From Bacillus sp. KH172YL63 (GTDB taxonomy: Bacteria; Bacillota; Bacilli; Bacillales; Bacillaceae_B): DNA of 64,000 nt. The stretch covers positions 1,848,001 through 1,912,000 of the forward strand of contig NZ_AP022842.1 in assembly GCF_011398925.1 (NCBI RefSeq), given 5' to 3'. Under the pieces are notes generated by a model. The model was given only the letters and a program-made list of their open reading frames with translations. It was not told the DNA's origin and made no database searches. The number at the start of each line of letters is the position of its first letter. Position 1 is the stretch's first letter. A program made the translations under genes and the position numbers. This document shows, one piece after another, positions 8,931-18,110 of the stretch.

Positions 8931-8965
8931 AAAAGCCGAAGATGATGATCATCTTCGGCTTTTCA
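8931..8965 (+). terminator. Rho-independent terminator
   Basis: Near-perfect palindrome AAAAGCCGAAGAT / ATCTTCGGCTTTT with T-run, directly behind the VOC gene. Confidence 0.92.
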
Positions 8966-9050
8966 CCTCATTATACCATGAAATCATTCGAAAATTCAGT
9001 CTGTTATATGGTTGTATTTTCCATTATATTGATATAGGGGGTGGTAGCTG

Positions 9051-10082
9051 ATGATAGAAGGATATGCCACTTTTAAAGGGACAAGGAATATTATCGGGAG
9101 AAATGGATTGTCTGGTCGACGAACACCCTATTTTATGGCTGCTCCAATCGGAATCGGTACTCACCTGGGGGAAATGAACGAAACAGATTCAGGGTTATAT
9201 AGACAGGGAATGGAATATGGACTGATTCATGGTCTTAATTTCATCGATACGGCCATCAATTACCGGGGGATGCGTTCTGAAAGGGACGTAGGGTACGTAT
9301 TAAACAGTCTTATAGAAGAGAAAGGGTTGCTTCAGCGTGACGAAGTGATTATATCCACAAAAGGCGGATTGATCCCAGGTGATGTTTTACAAAATCTTGT
9401 TCCGGCAGCCTATCTACAGCAAGTACTGTTGGAGGGAAATATCCTTTCTGAATCGGATCTGAATGTAGTCGGAAATGTGAAGCATGTCATGTCTCCACGC
9501 TACTATCAATTTGCGATAGAACAGAGCAGGCAGCACCTGCAGCTCTCCACCATTGATATTTACTATATTCATAACCCTGAAATCTCGAAAATGATGCTTC
9601 CGGAAGAAATATTTTATGGTCAATTGGAAGAGTTATTCGCCATGTTGGAGAATCAGGTGAAACGGGGCAATATTCGTCACTATGGTTTGGCCACATGGAG
9701 AGGTCTGATTGCACCCCCTGATGACAAGGGATACATTTCAATCCAAGAAGCCGTGAAGCGGGCTAAATCGGTTGCAGGGGAGGATCATCATTTTCGCTTT
9801 CTTCAATTTCCCCTAAACAGTATAAGAAACGAAGCTGTTACTTTTAACAACCAAAAGATGAAAAATAAATGGATGACGGTAGTGGAAGCGGCAAAAGAAG
9901 CAGGGTTATACTCTACAACCAGTGCCCCGTTCGAGTTAGGGAAGCTAACCGGTGAAGGTTCCGTCAAACATCTATTGAAAAAGATCATCTCAACCGAAGA
10001 GGTGCTTTCAACGATGGTTGGAATGAAGCAAGTGAAACATATAAAAGAAAATCTTGAAGTGTTGAAAGGTATTAATGTTTGA
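9051..10082 (+). CDS. Aldo/keto reductase-family protein
   Basis: 343 residues. The TIM-barrel signatures are GLNFIDTAINYRGMRSERDVGYVL (catalytic Asp-Tyr region), EVIISTKGG (Lys), and STIDIYYIHNPEIS (His). The C-terminal YSTTSAPFELGKL and STMVGMKQVKHIKENLEVL correspond to the NADPH-binding part. It would reduce aldehydes or ketones with NADPH. An insertion after the KGG strand (about 105-140) is longer than in typical AKRs. ATG at 9051 follows GGGGGTGG. Confidence 0.88.
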   Translation: MIEGYATFKGTRNIIGRNGLSGRRTPYFMAAPIGIGTHLGEMNETDSGLYRQGMEYGLIHGLNFIDTAINYRGMRSERDVGYVLNSLIEEKGLLQRDEVIISTKGGLIPGDVLQNLVPAAYLQQVLLEGNILSESDLNVVGNVKHVMSPRYYQFAIEQSRQHLQLSTIDIYYIHNPEISKMMLPEEIFYGQLEELFAMLENQVKRGNIRHYGLATWRGLIAPPDDKGYISIQEAVKRAKSVAGEDHHFRFLQFPLNSIRNEAVTFNNQKMKNKWMTVVEAAKEAGLYSTTSAPFELGKLTGEGSVKHLLKKIISTEEVLSTMVGMKQVKHIKENLEVLKGINV

Positions 10083-10121
10083 GAGAAAAATAGGATTGCA
10101 GAAAAATTGGGGGGAAGTGTA

Positions 10122-10472
10122 ATGAATTCAATTAACGGAAGGGTAGTAGGGTTTGAGTTATCGAGCCAGGAACCGGAAAAGGCCGTTGCTTTTTATTCAA
10201 ACGTGTTTGGTTGGGATGTGGCACCGCCTCAATGGGACTATTGGAGAGTCAATACCGGTGAAGGAGTAAGCGGGGGAATCAGCAAAGGACCGGGTGACCA
10301 CCCTCACGGAACGCGTATTCAAATTGAGGTGGATTCAATCGATGAGGCCATCACGGCGGCCATAGACAACGGAGCGATGGTCGTGCGGGAAAAAATGGAG
10401 TTTGATCATTTTTACCTAGCGTATCTTGTAGATCCAACAGGAGTGGGATTTGGATTGATTGAGAATAAATGA
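10122..10472 (+). CDS. VOC-family protein
   Basis: 116 residues from the ATG at 10122, preceded by GGGGGGAAG; an in-frame TTG at 10107 would place the start inside that ribosome site. The fold is recognised from GFELSSQEPEKAVAFYSNVFGWDV and FDHFYLAYLVDPTGVGFGLIE. This type (YybH/27 kDa antigen-like VOC halves) often lacks a clear active site. Substrate unknown. Confidence 0.86.
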   Translation: MNSINGRVVGFELSSQEPEKAVAFYSNVFGWDVAPPQWDYWRVNTGEGVSGGISKGPGDHPHGTRIQIEVDSIDEAITAAIDNGAMVVREKMEFDHFYLAYLVDPTGVGFGLIENK

Positions 10473-10641
10473 TCGTGGTAAAACAGGGATTGTTGTTACA
10501 TGGCTTTTATCGGGCGGGATGGAGAAGGAAGTCAACCGTCATTTCTTGCATTCGATATGGGTCAATTTGATGAAGAAATTCAGGAGCTGTGACCGGAGAT
10601 GTAGCTCAGAAACGCTAATGAATGATCAGGGAGCGAACGTT

Positions 10642-11163
10642 ATGTTTAAAACCGTAATAGGGTTAAGTGAAATAAATGGTGAGCGTGAAAAGAAAGTAAG
10701 GACTGCAGTAAGAGCCGTCATTCTCCGGGATGATACAATCCTCCTCATGCATACCAACAGGGGAGACTATAAATTCCCCGGTGGCGGGGTCGAAGCAGGT
10801 GAGACGCTTGCAGCGGCGCTGGTAAGGGAAGTGATTGAAGAGACGGGGTATGTACACTGCAGCGTAGGAGAGCCCTTTGGGATGGTCACGCAGAGGCACA
10901 GGGATGTATATGACCCGGAAATATTATTCGAAATGAATTCCCATTACTTTCTCTGTCAATTACTGGACAACGAGCGGATACCCCAACAGTTGGAGAAGTA
11001 TGAAACAGAGCTGAATATGGAGGCGAAATGGGTTCCGGTGGAGGAAGCCATCCGTGCAAATGAAGAGCTGATGAGCGAGTACGATCATAACCAATGGCTC
11101 ATCCGGGAGAATTTTGTTTTGAGGGAATTACAACAGAAGCAGAAACAAACGTTTTCAAGCTAA
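10642..11163 (+). CDS. NUDIX hydrolase
   Basis: 173 residues from ATG 10642 with AGGGAG nine bases upstream. The frame is open further upstream to 10459, but that part (about 61 codons) has no ribosome site of its own and no family similarity I can see. The Nudix box runs over residues ~48-70: GGGVEAGETLAAALVREVIEETG, with the RExxEE core intact. It should hydrolyse a nucleoside diphosphate linked to another moiety using Mg. Substrate unknown. It is followed by an 18-bp perfect inverted repeat. Confidence 0.9.
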   Translation: MFKTVIGLSEINGEREKKVRTAVRAVILRDDTILLMHTNRGDYKFPGGGVEAGETLAAALVREVIEETGYVHCSVGEPFGMVTQRHRDVYDPEILFEMNSHYFLCQLLDNERIPQQLEKYETELNMEAKWVPVEEAIRANEELMSEYDHNQWLIRENFVLRELQQKQKQTFSS

Positions 11164-11167
11164 CAGA

Positions 11168-11220
11168 ACATCCTCATGGTGATTCAGCCTGTTTGTGTCG
11201 AATCACCATGAGGATGTTTA
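11168..11220 (+). terminator. Strong hairpin after the NUDIX gene
   Basis: ACATCCTCATGGTGATTC at 11168-11185 is repeated exactly in inverted orientation at 11200-11217, with a 14-base loop. The T-run is weak (TTTATG), so termination is likely but RNA stabilisation is an alternative. Confidence 0.75.
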
Positions 11221-11274
11221 TGTGTGATGAGGAATCAACAAGTTGGAAGGGGAAATCTGTAAAGAATTCTATTT

Positions 11275-11781
11275 TTATAAGTCCATCCCGTACTTCTTCA
11301 ACTCTTCACAATCATGTGGTAGTACCACATACCCTTCGTGCTTCATTCCGAGTTTTTCGAGAAGGTTTGAGGAAGCGGTGTTATCTTTTGTCGTAATCGC
11401 AACCAGTCTGTTCAATCCTTTGTCTTTGGAGAATGAGATCACAGCAAGAGCCGCTTCATAGGCAAAACCTTGAGATTGACGGGCTTCCAGGAACGCGAAG
11501 CCGATATCGACATCTTCTAGTCCATCCCGCTTGATTAGTCCGCACAGCCCGATGGGAACGTAATCCACTTTTCGTTCCACGAGGAAAAGTCCGAATCCTT
11601 CACGCTGGTACATGGCCTTCGGACCATTGAGAATATATTTCTCTGCATCTTCAAGTGTCCTGATGCCTTTATCACCGATATATTTTAGCCAGCCTGGTTC
11701 ATTTAATAATGTCAGAATAAATCCGGCATCATCCGTTTCGACCCATCTGAGCATGAGTCTTTCCGTTTCTGCAATTTTCAT
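11275..11781 (-). CDS. GNAT-family N-acetyltransferase (RimJ/RimL-like)
   Basis: 168 residues. The N-terminus AETERLMLRWVETDDAGFI and the later YVPIGLCGLIKRDGLEDVDIGFAFLEARQSQGFAYEAALAVI are typical of the Acetyltransf_3 (RimJ/RimL) subgroup; the C-terminus has LVAITTKDNTASSNLLEKLGMKHEG. Proteins of this group acetylate ribosomal proteins or small molecules. The ribosome site (ACGGGGTG) is mediocre. It is convergent with the NUDIX gene and divergent from the pentapeptide-repeat gene. Confidence 0.9.
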   Translation of the reverse strand: MKIAETERLMLRWVETDDAGFILTLLNEPGWLKYIGDKGIRTLEDAEKYILNGPKAMYQREGFGLFLVERKVDYVPIGLCGLIKRDGLEDVDIGFAFLEARQSQGFAYEAALAVISFSKDKGLNRLVAITTKDNTASSNLLEKLGMKHEGYVVLPHDCEELKKYGMDL

Positions 11782-11931
11782 GGTTGCACCCCGTTTCTTT
11801 TACCATTTTACCTGTAAAAATGAATTTGCGACAGTATGAATCTTTCAAGTATTTATCCCCCTTCAAGCCCTCTCATCCGTTCTAAGTGGTATAGTAGTTC
11901 CATAGATATTGACCAAGAAAGAGGAGTAACC

Positions 11932-12579
11932 ATGTCGAAAACTTTCAAAATTGAAGTGCCAAAGATTCCGTCCGATTTGCCATCTGCTGACCTCAGCGCT
12001 GTCAACACTGATGAGGACCCTATCCTGTCAAACGGCAAAATCGAGCAAACACGTATGGAGCACATACACATTGATTCACTGCTTTTAACAAAGATGAGGT
12101 TTAAACATGTTTCATTCATCGGTTCTTCCTTCCCGCATATTGATATGACAGATGTCGTATTTGAGAACTGTGACTTTTCAAATGTCACCTTTTCAGAAGG
12201 AATCATTCACAGGGTGACATTTGATGGGTGTAAACTGATCGGAGCTGATTTTTCTGAAGCCACTTTGGGGAATGTACGCTTCGTTGGATGTCTGTCAAAC
12301 ATGAGTGATTTTGCAGACGCCCGGTTGAAACAGGTATTATTCAGCGATACATCATTACAGAATGCCAATTTCTCCGGGGTGAAATTGGTGAAGGTCGGGT
12401 ATGATCAGTGCGATATCCATGACGTTGATTTTACCAGTACAAGTTTAAAGGGGATTGATGTCAGTACGTGTACGTTTTCCCGGATAAATGTATCCCTTGA
12501 ACATTTACCTGGATGCAGGGTCTCACCTGAGCAGGCGATCGGATTTGCGAAGTTATTAGGTTTGGAAGTGTCAGATTAA
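11932..12579 (+). CDS. Pentapeptide-repeat protein
   Basis: 215 residues from ATG 11932 with AAAGAGGAG upstream; the frame extends to 11836 without a ribosome site. From about residue 70 on it shows A(D/N)LXX-type repeats: VVFENCDFSNVTFSEGI, CKLIGADFSEATLGNVRF, NMSDFADARLKQVLF, LQNANFSGVKLV. These form a right-handed quadrilateral beta-helix. Relatives include YetF/YjbI-type proteins, and Qnr/McbG-like gyrase protectors; this one's role is unknown. The first ~60 residues are not repeat. Confidence 0.88.
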   Translation: MSKTFKIEVPKIPSDLPSADLSAVNTDEDPILSNGKIEQTRMEHIHIDSLLLTKMRFKHVSFIGSSFPHIDMTDVVFENCDFSNVTFSEGIIHRVTFDGCKLIGADFSEATLGNVRFVGCLSNMSDFADARLKQVLFSDTSLQNANFSGVKLVKVGYDQCDIHDVDFTSTSLKGIDVSTCTFSRINVSLEHLPGCRVSPEQAIGFAKLLGLEVSD

Positions 12580-12608
12580 ACGTAAGATTTCGAAATAGTA
12601 TGGGAGGG

Positions 12609-12655
12609 AAAGGCATAAGGATAGTAACGATGGTTTGCCATTATGCTTTTTATTA
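12609..12655 (+). terminator. Probable terminator
   Basis: AAAGGCATAA and TTATGCTTTTT can pair with an intervening GGAT/GCCA stem extension, followed by T's. It closes the pentapeptide gene. Confidence 0.6.
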
Positions 12656-12767
12656 TCATGTTTGTGTGTTAAAAGTGGGAATGAATGAGTTGAATCTTTT
12701 CTGCCTTCTCAATTGTATACGAAGTAACATCAGGAAGTGGCACTATTTAATGAAAGGAGTGTTCTAA

Positions 12768-13679
12768 ATGATTGAAGTGTGTAATGTTAGAAAGCGGTAT
12801 GATGCGATCCAGGCTCTCGGGGGAGTTGAACTGACTGTCCAAAAAGGCAGCTGCTTCGGCCTCGTTGGACCAAATGGGGCAGGAAAGTCGACGTTGATGA
12901 AAATCTTATCAGGCATCCTGCAGGATTTTGAAGGAGATATTCTGGTAAACGGGCAGTCGGTGACCGGGAATCGTAAGAAAGTGAAGAAGATGATTGGCTA
13001 CATACCGCAGGATATTTGTCTGGAAGAAACACTCTCTGCCAAAGATAATCTTCTATACTTTGGGAGGTTGTACGGATTGAAAGGGAAGCTGCTCGATCAA
13101 CGTGCAGGTGAAGTGTTGGCGCAGATTGGCTTGAAAGACCGGGGCAAGGATAAGGTCAACACTTTTTCCGGTGGGATGAAGAGGAGGTTGAATATTGGGT
13201 GCGCGCTGCTTCATGATCCCTCAATCGTCATCATGGATGAACCTACAGTCGGTATTGACCCCCAATCAAGGAATTCAATTTTCTCCATTATCAATCAATT
13301 GAAAGCAAAGGGCAGCACGATTATATATTCCAGTCATTATATGGAAGAAGTCGAGCATCTCTGTGACAGCATCGGGCTCATCGATAAAGGGACGCTTGTT
13401 GAATGGGGGACGATGAATGACCTGCTTCAAAAATATAATGAGCCTTCTCTATTTATATCAGGTGAGGGGATCGACGAAAACTTGCTTTCCAAGCATGGCC
13501 ACGTTGAAGCGAAGGGCAGTGGATTTATCGTGGACAGTGAGGAACCATTACAGACACTTCAGGTTCTGATTGAAGAGTTGCGTGCTTTAAAGATTGATCC
13601 TAAACGATTGGAATTATACCATCCAAGGCTGGAAGAAGTATTCTTCAACCTGACAGGAACCCAATTAAGAGATTCATAG
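12768..13679 (+). CDS. ABC transporter ATP-binding protein
   Basis: 303 residues, AAAGGAG before ATG. Walker A is GPNGAGKST (about 34-42), signature FSGGMKRRLN, Walker B SIVIMDEPTVGID followed by the H-loop SSHYMEEVEHLCD. The ~80-residue C-terminal extension is typical of CcmA/DrrA-type exporters (antibiotic, lipid or Na+ export). The permease gene follows after 16 bases, forming a complete ABC-2 exporter. Substrate not predictable. Confidence 0.95.
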   Translation: MIEVCNVRKRYDAIQALGGVELTVQKGSCFGLVGPNGAGKSTLMKILSGILQDFEGDILVNGQSVTGNRKKVKKMIGYIPQDICLEETLSAKDNLLYFGRLYGLKGKLLDQRAGEVLAQIGLKDRGKDKVNTFSGGMKRRLNIGCALLHDPSIVIMDEPTVGIDPQSRNSIFSIINQLKAKGSTIIYSSHYMEEVEHLCDSIGLIDKGTLVEWGTMNDLLQKYNEPSLFISGEGIDENLLSKHGHVEAKGSGFIVDSEEPLQTLQVLIEELRALKIDPKRLELYHPRLEEVFFNLTGTQLRDS

Positions 13680-13695
13680 AAGGGGAGGGAAAAAT

Positions 13696-14439
13696 ATGTG
13701 GGCCATTGCAAAGACGGAATTGAAAAAGAATTTGCAAGACAAAGGGTTATGGTTTTGGACGTTCATCTTACCCATCGTATTCATTATTGCATTCGTATCG
13801 ATTTATTCCGGTGATGAAACGACAAGCCACAAGGATGTTGTCACACAGATCATCCCCGGATACACGATTATGTTCACTTTTTATATTATGATTTCCATGG
13901 TGATCGGTTTTGTGAAGGATCGGGATCGGGGGATGGTTGCCCGTATCGCCAGCACCCCCCTGCCGCTTGCTGATTATTTCATAGGGAAATGGATACCGTT
14001 CTTATTGATTGTGCTGATCCAGATTACAGTGTTGTTCGGATTCGGGGTAATTGTCTACGATCTTCCTTTAGGAGACCCGCTCTCATTGATGATACTGTCA
14101 CTATCCCTGGCATTTATCGTAACCGGCTGGGGGATGGCGCTGTCTGTTCTTGTGAAAACCGAGAATATGGGCATCGCCATGACACAGATCATCGCTCTCG
14201 GCGGAGCCATGCTCGGAGGGTTGTGGATTCCTGTAGAATATATGCCGGACCTCATTCAATCCATCAGCAAACTTCTCCCTCAATACTGGGCGATAGAAGG
14301 CTATAAAGAAATCCTTTTAAGAAACGGGACGACCGCCGACATCGGATGGAATATCCTCATTCTACTGGGTGCCGGTATCGGTGGGGCATTGATAGCATAT
14401 GCGGGGTATCCCCGTTTTCTCCGATTTTCAAAAAGTTGA
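13696..14439 (+). CDS. ABC-2 type permease
   Basis: 247 residues with six hydrophobic segments (about 20-40, 57-77, 100-122, 132-154, 164-182, 218-238). WAIAKTELKKNLQDKGLWFWTFILPIVF is the usual N-terminal cytoplasmic helix and first span; FVKDRDRGMVARIASTPL is the coupling-region signature of ABC-2 permeases. It pairs with the ATPase encoded upstream. AGGGGAGGG precedes the ATG. A strong terminator follows. Confidence 0.93.
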   Translation: MWAIAKTELKKNLQDKGLWFWTFILPIVFIIAFVSIYSGDETTSHKDVVTQIIPGYTIMFTFYIMISMVIGFVKDRDRGMVARIASTPLPLADYFIGKWIPFLLIVLIQITVLFGFGVIVYDLPLGDPLSLMILSLSLAFIVTGWGMALSVLVKTENMGIAMTQIIALGGAMLGGLWIPVEYMPDLIQSISKLLPQYWAIEGYKEILLRNGTTADIGWNILILLGAGIGGALIAYAGYPRFLRFSKS

Positions 14440-14457
14440 TACGCACACCTGTGCATC

Positions 14458-14496
14458 AGAAAAGCTCAAAACAGGTAAGGTTTTGAGCTTTTCTTT
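14458..14496. terminator. Bidirectional terminator
   Basis: Fifteen-base inverted repeat (AGAAAAGCTCAAAAC and complement, loop AGGTAAG) with A's on one side and T's on the other, between the convergent ABC permease and sigma-factor genes. Confidence 0.93.
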
Positions 14497-14498
14497 GT

Positions 14499-14993
14499 TC
14501 ATGATTCCTCTTCTATGATCAACGTCTCTTTTATCCGGTCCCTCGCTCCTTTCCTCCATTTCTTCACAGCTGAAACCGATACATTCTCAGCCTCTGCAAT
14601 CTCAGAGATTGTCAGCATATGCACACATGTATACAGCACCCACTTCTTTTGATTGGCTGTCAGGTCAGCGCAGTAGGATAAGACCAGATCATATGCAAGC
14701 TGATCATTTCCACTTTCATCCTCTATCACCTCGAAAAATGACGCTTCTTTAAACATGATTCGTTCTTCATTACGATTCTCAGTTGACAACTGAGACAGAA
14801 TCCGTCCCCTGATGAAGGAATAGGCATACGAAGGAAACGCACCTTTTTCTGAATCAAAGTTTTCCCTGGCCTCCCATAAAGCAATGAGACCAGTCTGGTA
14901 ATATTCACTCTTGTTTTTGTAGATATGCAGGGTGTGGATCAATTTATGGATCATCAAGTCGTACTGGGATTTCAGTTCTTCGAAATTATCCAT
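14499..14993 (-). CDS. Sigma-70 family RNA polymerase sigma factor (orphan)
   Basis: 164 residues from ATG 14993 with AGAAGGAATTGGC upstream. Region 2 is seen as YYQTGLIALWEARENFDSEKGAFPSYAYSFIRGRILSQL (core-binding and -10 recognition), region 4 as LTANQKKWVLYTCVHMLTISEIAEAENVSVSAVKKWRKGARDRIKE with a helix-turn-helix. It lacks regions 1 and 3, similar to small SigO/YvrI- or phage-like factors. No anti-sigma gene lies next to it. The regulon is unknown; a strong-RBS mini-ORF lies divergently at 15087. Confidence 0.85.
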   Translation of the reverse strand: MDNFEELKSQYDLMIHKLIHTLHIYKNKSEYYQTGLIALWEARENFDSEKGAFPSYAYSFIRGRILSQLSTENRNEERIMFKEASFFEVIEDESGNDQLAYDLVLSYCADLTANQKKWVLYTCVHMLTISEIAEAENVSVSAVKKWRKGARDRIKETLIIEEES

Positions 14994-15086
14994 GCCAATT
15001 CCTTCTGATTGACGCGCCAACTCATTGTGTTCCCGGGTATTCCTACCGTACAGGGGATTCAGTCAGCGCACAAAGGAGGGAAGGGC

Positions 15087-15146
15087 ATGTTTGATGTATG
15101 GAAAGAGCAAAGTAAATATAAGGGAATGATGCTTTTGCATGAATGA
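15087..15146 (+). CDS. Possible 19-residue micro-ORF
   Basis: ATG 15087 is preceded by an excellent ribosome site (AAAGGAGGGAAGGGC) and opens a 19-codon frame, MFDVWKEQSKYKGMMLLHE. It lies divergent from the orphan sigma gene. There is no similarity I recognise and no membrane span. It may be translated, a leader, or chance. Confidence 0.25.
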   Translation: MFDVWKEQSKYKGMMLLHE

Positions 15147-15246
15147 AATTGTATGATAAACACAAATGATACAATAATTAATAATGAATGTTTATGAATG
15201 TAGTAATTGACAAGGAATGCCCTCTGTAACAAAAAGATTGTTTAAC

Positions 15247-16656
15247 TCATAAACCTTCTGCATCCAGGACATCCGACCATTTCTTTTTCCATGCATCGAC
15301 TTTGGCTTCGATTTCTTCTTTTGCCAGTTTGGCTTCCTGCTCTTTCTTGTCATACGTCTCATTGATGTATTCATTTCTCACTCGGTGCATTTCCTCTGTT
15401 TTTTCTATCAGGATAGTTCGTTGCCCGGAATCGATGATGCGTTTGGCGTATAGCTCATTTACAGCATGCTTGATGCGCTGTTCCTCCCTCAGTGAGGAAT
15501 AGAATAGAGCATTTTTAATGTTAACAAGCTCTTCGTATTGTTTTGCATAGTCAGGGAGACTCACACCATGTGTGGTCATGATCTGCAATCTGCTTGGCCT
15601 CCATTTTTCACTGACAACCTTTTCTAATTCCTGTTTATCTTTTACAGTGTCATATTCACCGCCGCCGGCTTCAGCTATTTCCTTCAGTTGCTGTTGACCT
15701 TCATCATCAACATCAAAACCGATGATGTTCACTGTTGCGTCTATTTGGTGATTTCTTAGCTTTGAAACTGCTTTGATTGGATCTCCGTCACACGTTTCAA
15801 TGCCATCACTTACGATGAACACTTTGTTATGAAATTTCTCTTTTGGGTAGGTTGATAAGATTTCACCGGCTTTATCAATTGCAGCCGAGAGGGGAGTCCA
15901 GCCGCTTGCCTGGAATGAATCCATGGCTTTTGAAAAACGTCCGTGATCCAGGGAATCTAAAGGATAAACGGTTTCAATGGCCTTGCAAGATTTTTCTTTG
16001 TCTTCTTCACTTCCAGTACCTTTATGACCATATGCAATCAAGGATAAATGTGAGTCTTGATTAAGGTTTTCAGTGAACTTCCTGATGCTTTGTTTTGCCA
16101 GTTCCATCTTGATACCGCCGTTTACTTCTTGTTTCATGCTGCCGCTTGAATCAAGGAGAATCACAATGTTCGTTTTCATATTTCTCTCTGCCAGGACTTC
16201 TTCCTTACTTTCCGGCAATTCGGGCATTTCGTATCCGTGGTCAAATGACAATAGTTTGTCATTATATTCGGCATATTGACCAGAAGCCAACTGATAGACA
16301 AGGTAGTCATAGATTTCATCATTGCTTAAGTCTGGGTGTTCCTTAAAGAATCTTGCCAGTTCTTTTTCAATAATAGGATAAAATGTTTCATCCATATATG
16401 TACGATAGCGGTCAATATGAAAGCCATTGATGACTTCCAGTTCAGGATCTAAATGTTTGTTCACGAGATTTCCGGGTTTTTGATCAAGCATGCCTTCCAA
16501 GGTTTCAGGTGCTGCAGGAATCGCTTGCTCCTGATGATTGACCTTTGGTTCAGCATCAACCCTTTTCTCCGTGGAAGAAGAGGGGTCAGGTGAACAGCCG
16601 TTGAGGACAAAGAATGCTAATGTAAACAGTAGGGGAAAGTATAAAATTTTTTTCAA
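15247..16656 (-). CDS. vWA-domain lipoprotein (YwmC/YwmD-like)
   Basis: 469 residues, TTG start with AAGGAGG nine bases upstream. The N-terminus has a lipoprotein signal peptide ending in lipobox LNGC at about 18-21, so it should be anchored outside the membrane. The vWA domain (about 165-345) has the metal-ion-dependent adhesion site DSSGS, a Thr in GWTPLSAA and an Asp in VSDGIETCDGD. The C-terminal ~100 residues are a charged coiled-coil-like helix. Resembles the YwmC/YwmD group of Bacillus as far as I recall; function unknown, probably protein binding at the surface. Confidence 0.85.
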   Translation of the reverse strand: MKKILYFPLLFTLAFFVLNGCSPDPSSSTEKRVDAEPKVNHQEQAIPAAPETLEGMLDQKPGNLVNKHLDPELEVINGFHIDRYRTYMDETFYPIIEKELARFFKEHPDLSNDEIYDYLVYQLASGQYAEYNDKLLSFDHGYEMPELPESKEEVLAERNMKTNIVILLDSSGSMKQEVNGGIKMELAKQSIRKFTENLNQDSHLSLIAYGHKGTGSEEDKEKSCKAIETVYPLDSLDHGRFSKAMDSFQASGWTPLSAAIDKAGEILSTYPKEKFHNKVFIVSDGIETCDGDPIKAVSKLRNHQIDATVNIIGFDVDDEGQQQLKEIAEAGGGEYDTVKDKQELEKVVSEKWRPSRLQIMTTHGVSLPDYAKQYEELVNIKNALFYSSLREEQRIKHAVNELYAKRIIDSGQRTILIEKTEEMHRVRNEYINETYDKKEQEAKLAKEEIEAKVDAWKKKWSDVLDAEGL

Positions 16657-16826
16657 TTTCGAATGCCTCCTTATGTAAATGGGTTATCATCGTTTACAAT
16701 ATTTTCAAAACCACATCTTCCGTTTACCCAAAAACAGGAAGGAATTAACCCTCGTTCAGAAGATAGAATGATGATGGATTTTTTTCTAAGATCCGTTACT
16801 ATACATAAAAAAGATAGGGGAATAAC

Positions 16827-17537
16827 ATGAAAAAATCAATGAAATGGTCAGCTGTCGGGATATGTGTGTTGATTTTACTGGCAGCGGGCACTTATAAATG
16901 GATGAATGCAAGGACCTTCCAATTGTTCGGTTCTTTAACTGCTGAAGTTGAAACCAATGAAAAAATAATAGCCATCACGTTTGATGATGGACCTACCGAA
17001 AATACTGATGAAATCATAGCAACTTTGAATGATTATGGAGCTCAGGCGACATTCTTTCTCGTCGGGAATGAAATTGAAAAACATCCTGATGAAATGAAAA
17101 AACTGATAGAGGCCGGGCATCAGATTGGAAATCACTCTTATTCACATGAACGGATGATCTTTAAATCCAGCCATATTTACAGGAAAGAAATTGAAAGGAC
17201 AGATGAATTGATCAAGAAAGCGGGGTATCAAGGTGAAATCCATTTCCGTCCTCCTTTTGGGAAAAAGCTCATCGGTCTACCATGGGCGCTCCATATGCAG
17301 GGGAAAAGGACCATCATGTGGAGCATCGAACCTGATAGCGTATCATCCGATACCGACGAGAAGGTTTCAATTGTAAAACAAAAAGCGAAGCCGGGCTCCA
17401 TCCTGCTATTACATCCCATGTATGATAAAAGCGGCCAAGAAATAAAAGTGCTGGACGAAATCCTATCAGCCCTATCCAAAGAAGGCTACACATTCGTAAC
17501 AGTGAACGAGCTTCTGCAAAGGGCAGGAGAAAATTAG
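16827..17537 (+). CDS. Polysaccharide deacetylase (NodB domain)
   Basis: 236 residues. An N-terminal hydrophobic segment (about 7-24) acts as signal anchor or signal peptide. The NodB domain motifs are visible: TFDDGPTENT (catalytic Asp and metal Asp), GNHSYSHE (the two metal His), HFRPPFGK and ILLLHPMY. It likely removes acetyl groups from peptidoglycan or another surface glycan outside the cell. GGGGAATAAC precedes the ATG. It is divergent from the vWA lipoprotein gene. Probable substrate class from family knowledge only. Confidence 0.9.
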   Translation: MKKSMKWSAVGICVLILLAAGTYKWMNARTFQLFGSLTAEVETNEKIIAITFDDGPTENTDEIIATLNDYGAQATFFLVGNEIEKHPDEMKKLIEAGHQIGNHSYSHERMIFKSSHIYRKEIERTDELIKKAGYQGEIHFRPPFGKKLIGLPWALHMQGKRTIMWSIEPDSVSSDTDEKVSIVKQKAKPGSILLLHPMYDKSGQEIKVLDEILSALSKEGYTFVTVNELLQRAGEN

Positions 17538-17540
17538 TGA

Positions 17541-17551
17541 GGGACGGACCT
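17541..17551 (+). repeat. GGGACGGACCT dispersed motif
   Basis: The 11-mer GGGACGGACCT lies just behind the deacetylase stop. The same word, arranged as hairpins, flanks the methyltransferase gene at 44626, 44711, 45551 and 45601. Confidence 0.6.
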
Positions 17552-17667
17552 CTTCCCTTCCTGGAGATTGATATGCACATGGTCAAAATTTGATTTTAAT
17601 AGAGGTATCCATCCTAAAAGTGTTGAATATTACCAATTGGTAGATACAGAGAATTGGAGGTTGAAAG

Positions 17668-18030
17668 ATGAAAAGCCCAATACGAAATAAGATAAGTGGT
17701 GTTTTTATCCCGGTTCATGATATCTCAATGGCAAAAGAATGGTACAGCAACATGTTGGGGCTACCTGGTGGAGAGGAGCACTTCGATCATCTATTTGTTG
17801 CGGATATGGAAGGGACGGGGATGATCCTAGATACAATGCCGATGTGGAGAGATGAAAATGGACGTCTTCCAAGGCTCAATTTCCCAGCCGTCCAATTTGC
17901 TACTGACGATATCCATGCCGCCTATCAATTCATGAAGGAACACGGAGTAGAATTAGAAACAGAAATTGTGAATGATCAATTCTTTGTCTTTAAAGATCCT
18001 GACGGGAATATGTTGATGGTTTGTCAGTGA
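17668..18030 (+). CDS. VOC-family protein
   Basis: 120 residues; GGAGG twelve bases before ATG. GVFIPVHDISMAKEWYSNMLGL is the first VOC module and FFVFKDPDGNMLMVCQ the last strand. The central region includes paired His (EEHFDHLF). This subgroup is usually annotated as glyoxalase/bleomycin-resistance-like without known substrate. Confidence 0.88.
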   Translation: MKSPIRNKISGVFIPVHDISMAKEWYSNMLGLPGGEEHFDHLFVADMEGTGMILDTMPMWRDENGRLPRLNFPAVQFATDDIHAAYQFMKEHGVELETEIVNDQFFVFKDPDGNMLMVCQ

Positions 18031-18110
18031 TCAATCGTGGGAAATCGGCGATTACACTGCGAAGACCTAAAGAGGTGAAGTTGTAAAAGAAAGAGAAGGA
18101 GTACGATACG

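Noticed and set aside
10459..10641. N-terminal extension of the NUDIX gene
   Set aside because: No family similarity and no ribosome site; ATG 10642 has AGGGAG.
11094..11461. ORFs between NUDIX and the GNAT gene
   Set aside because: They overlap the strong hairpin and the minus-strand GNAT gene and lack start signals.
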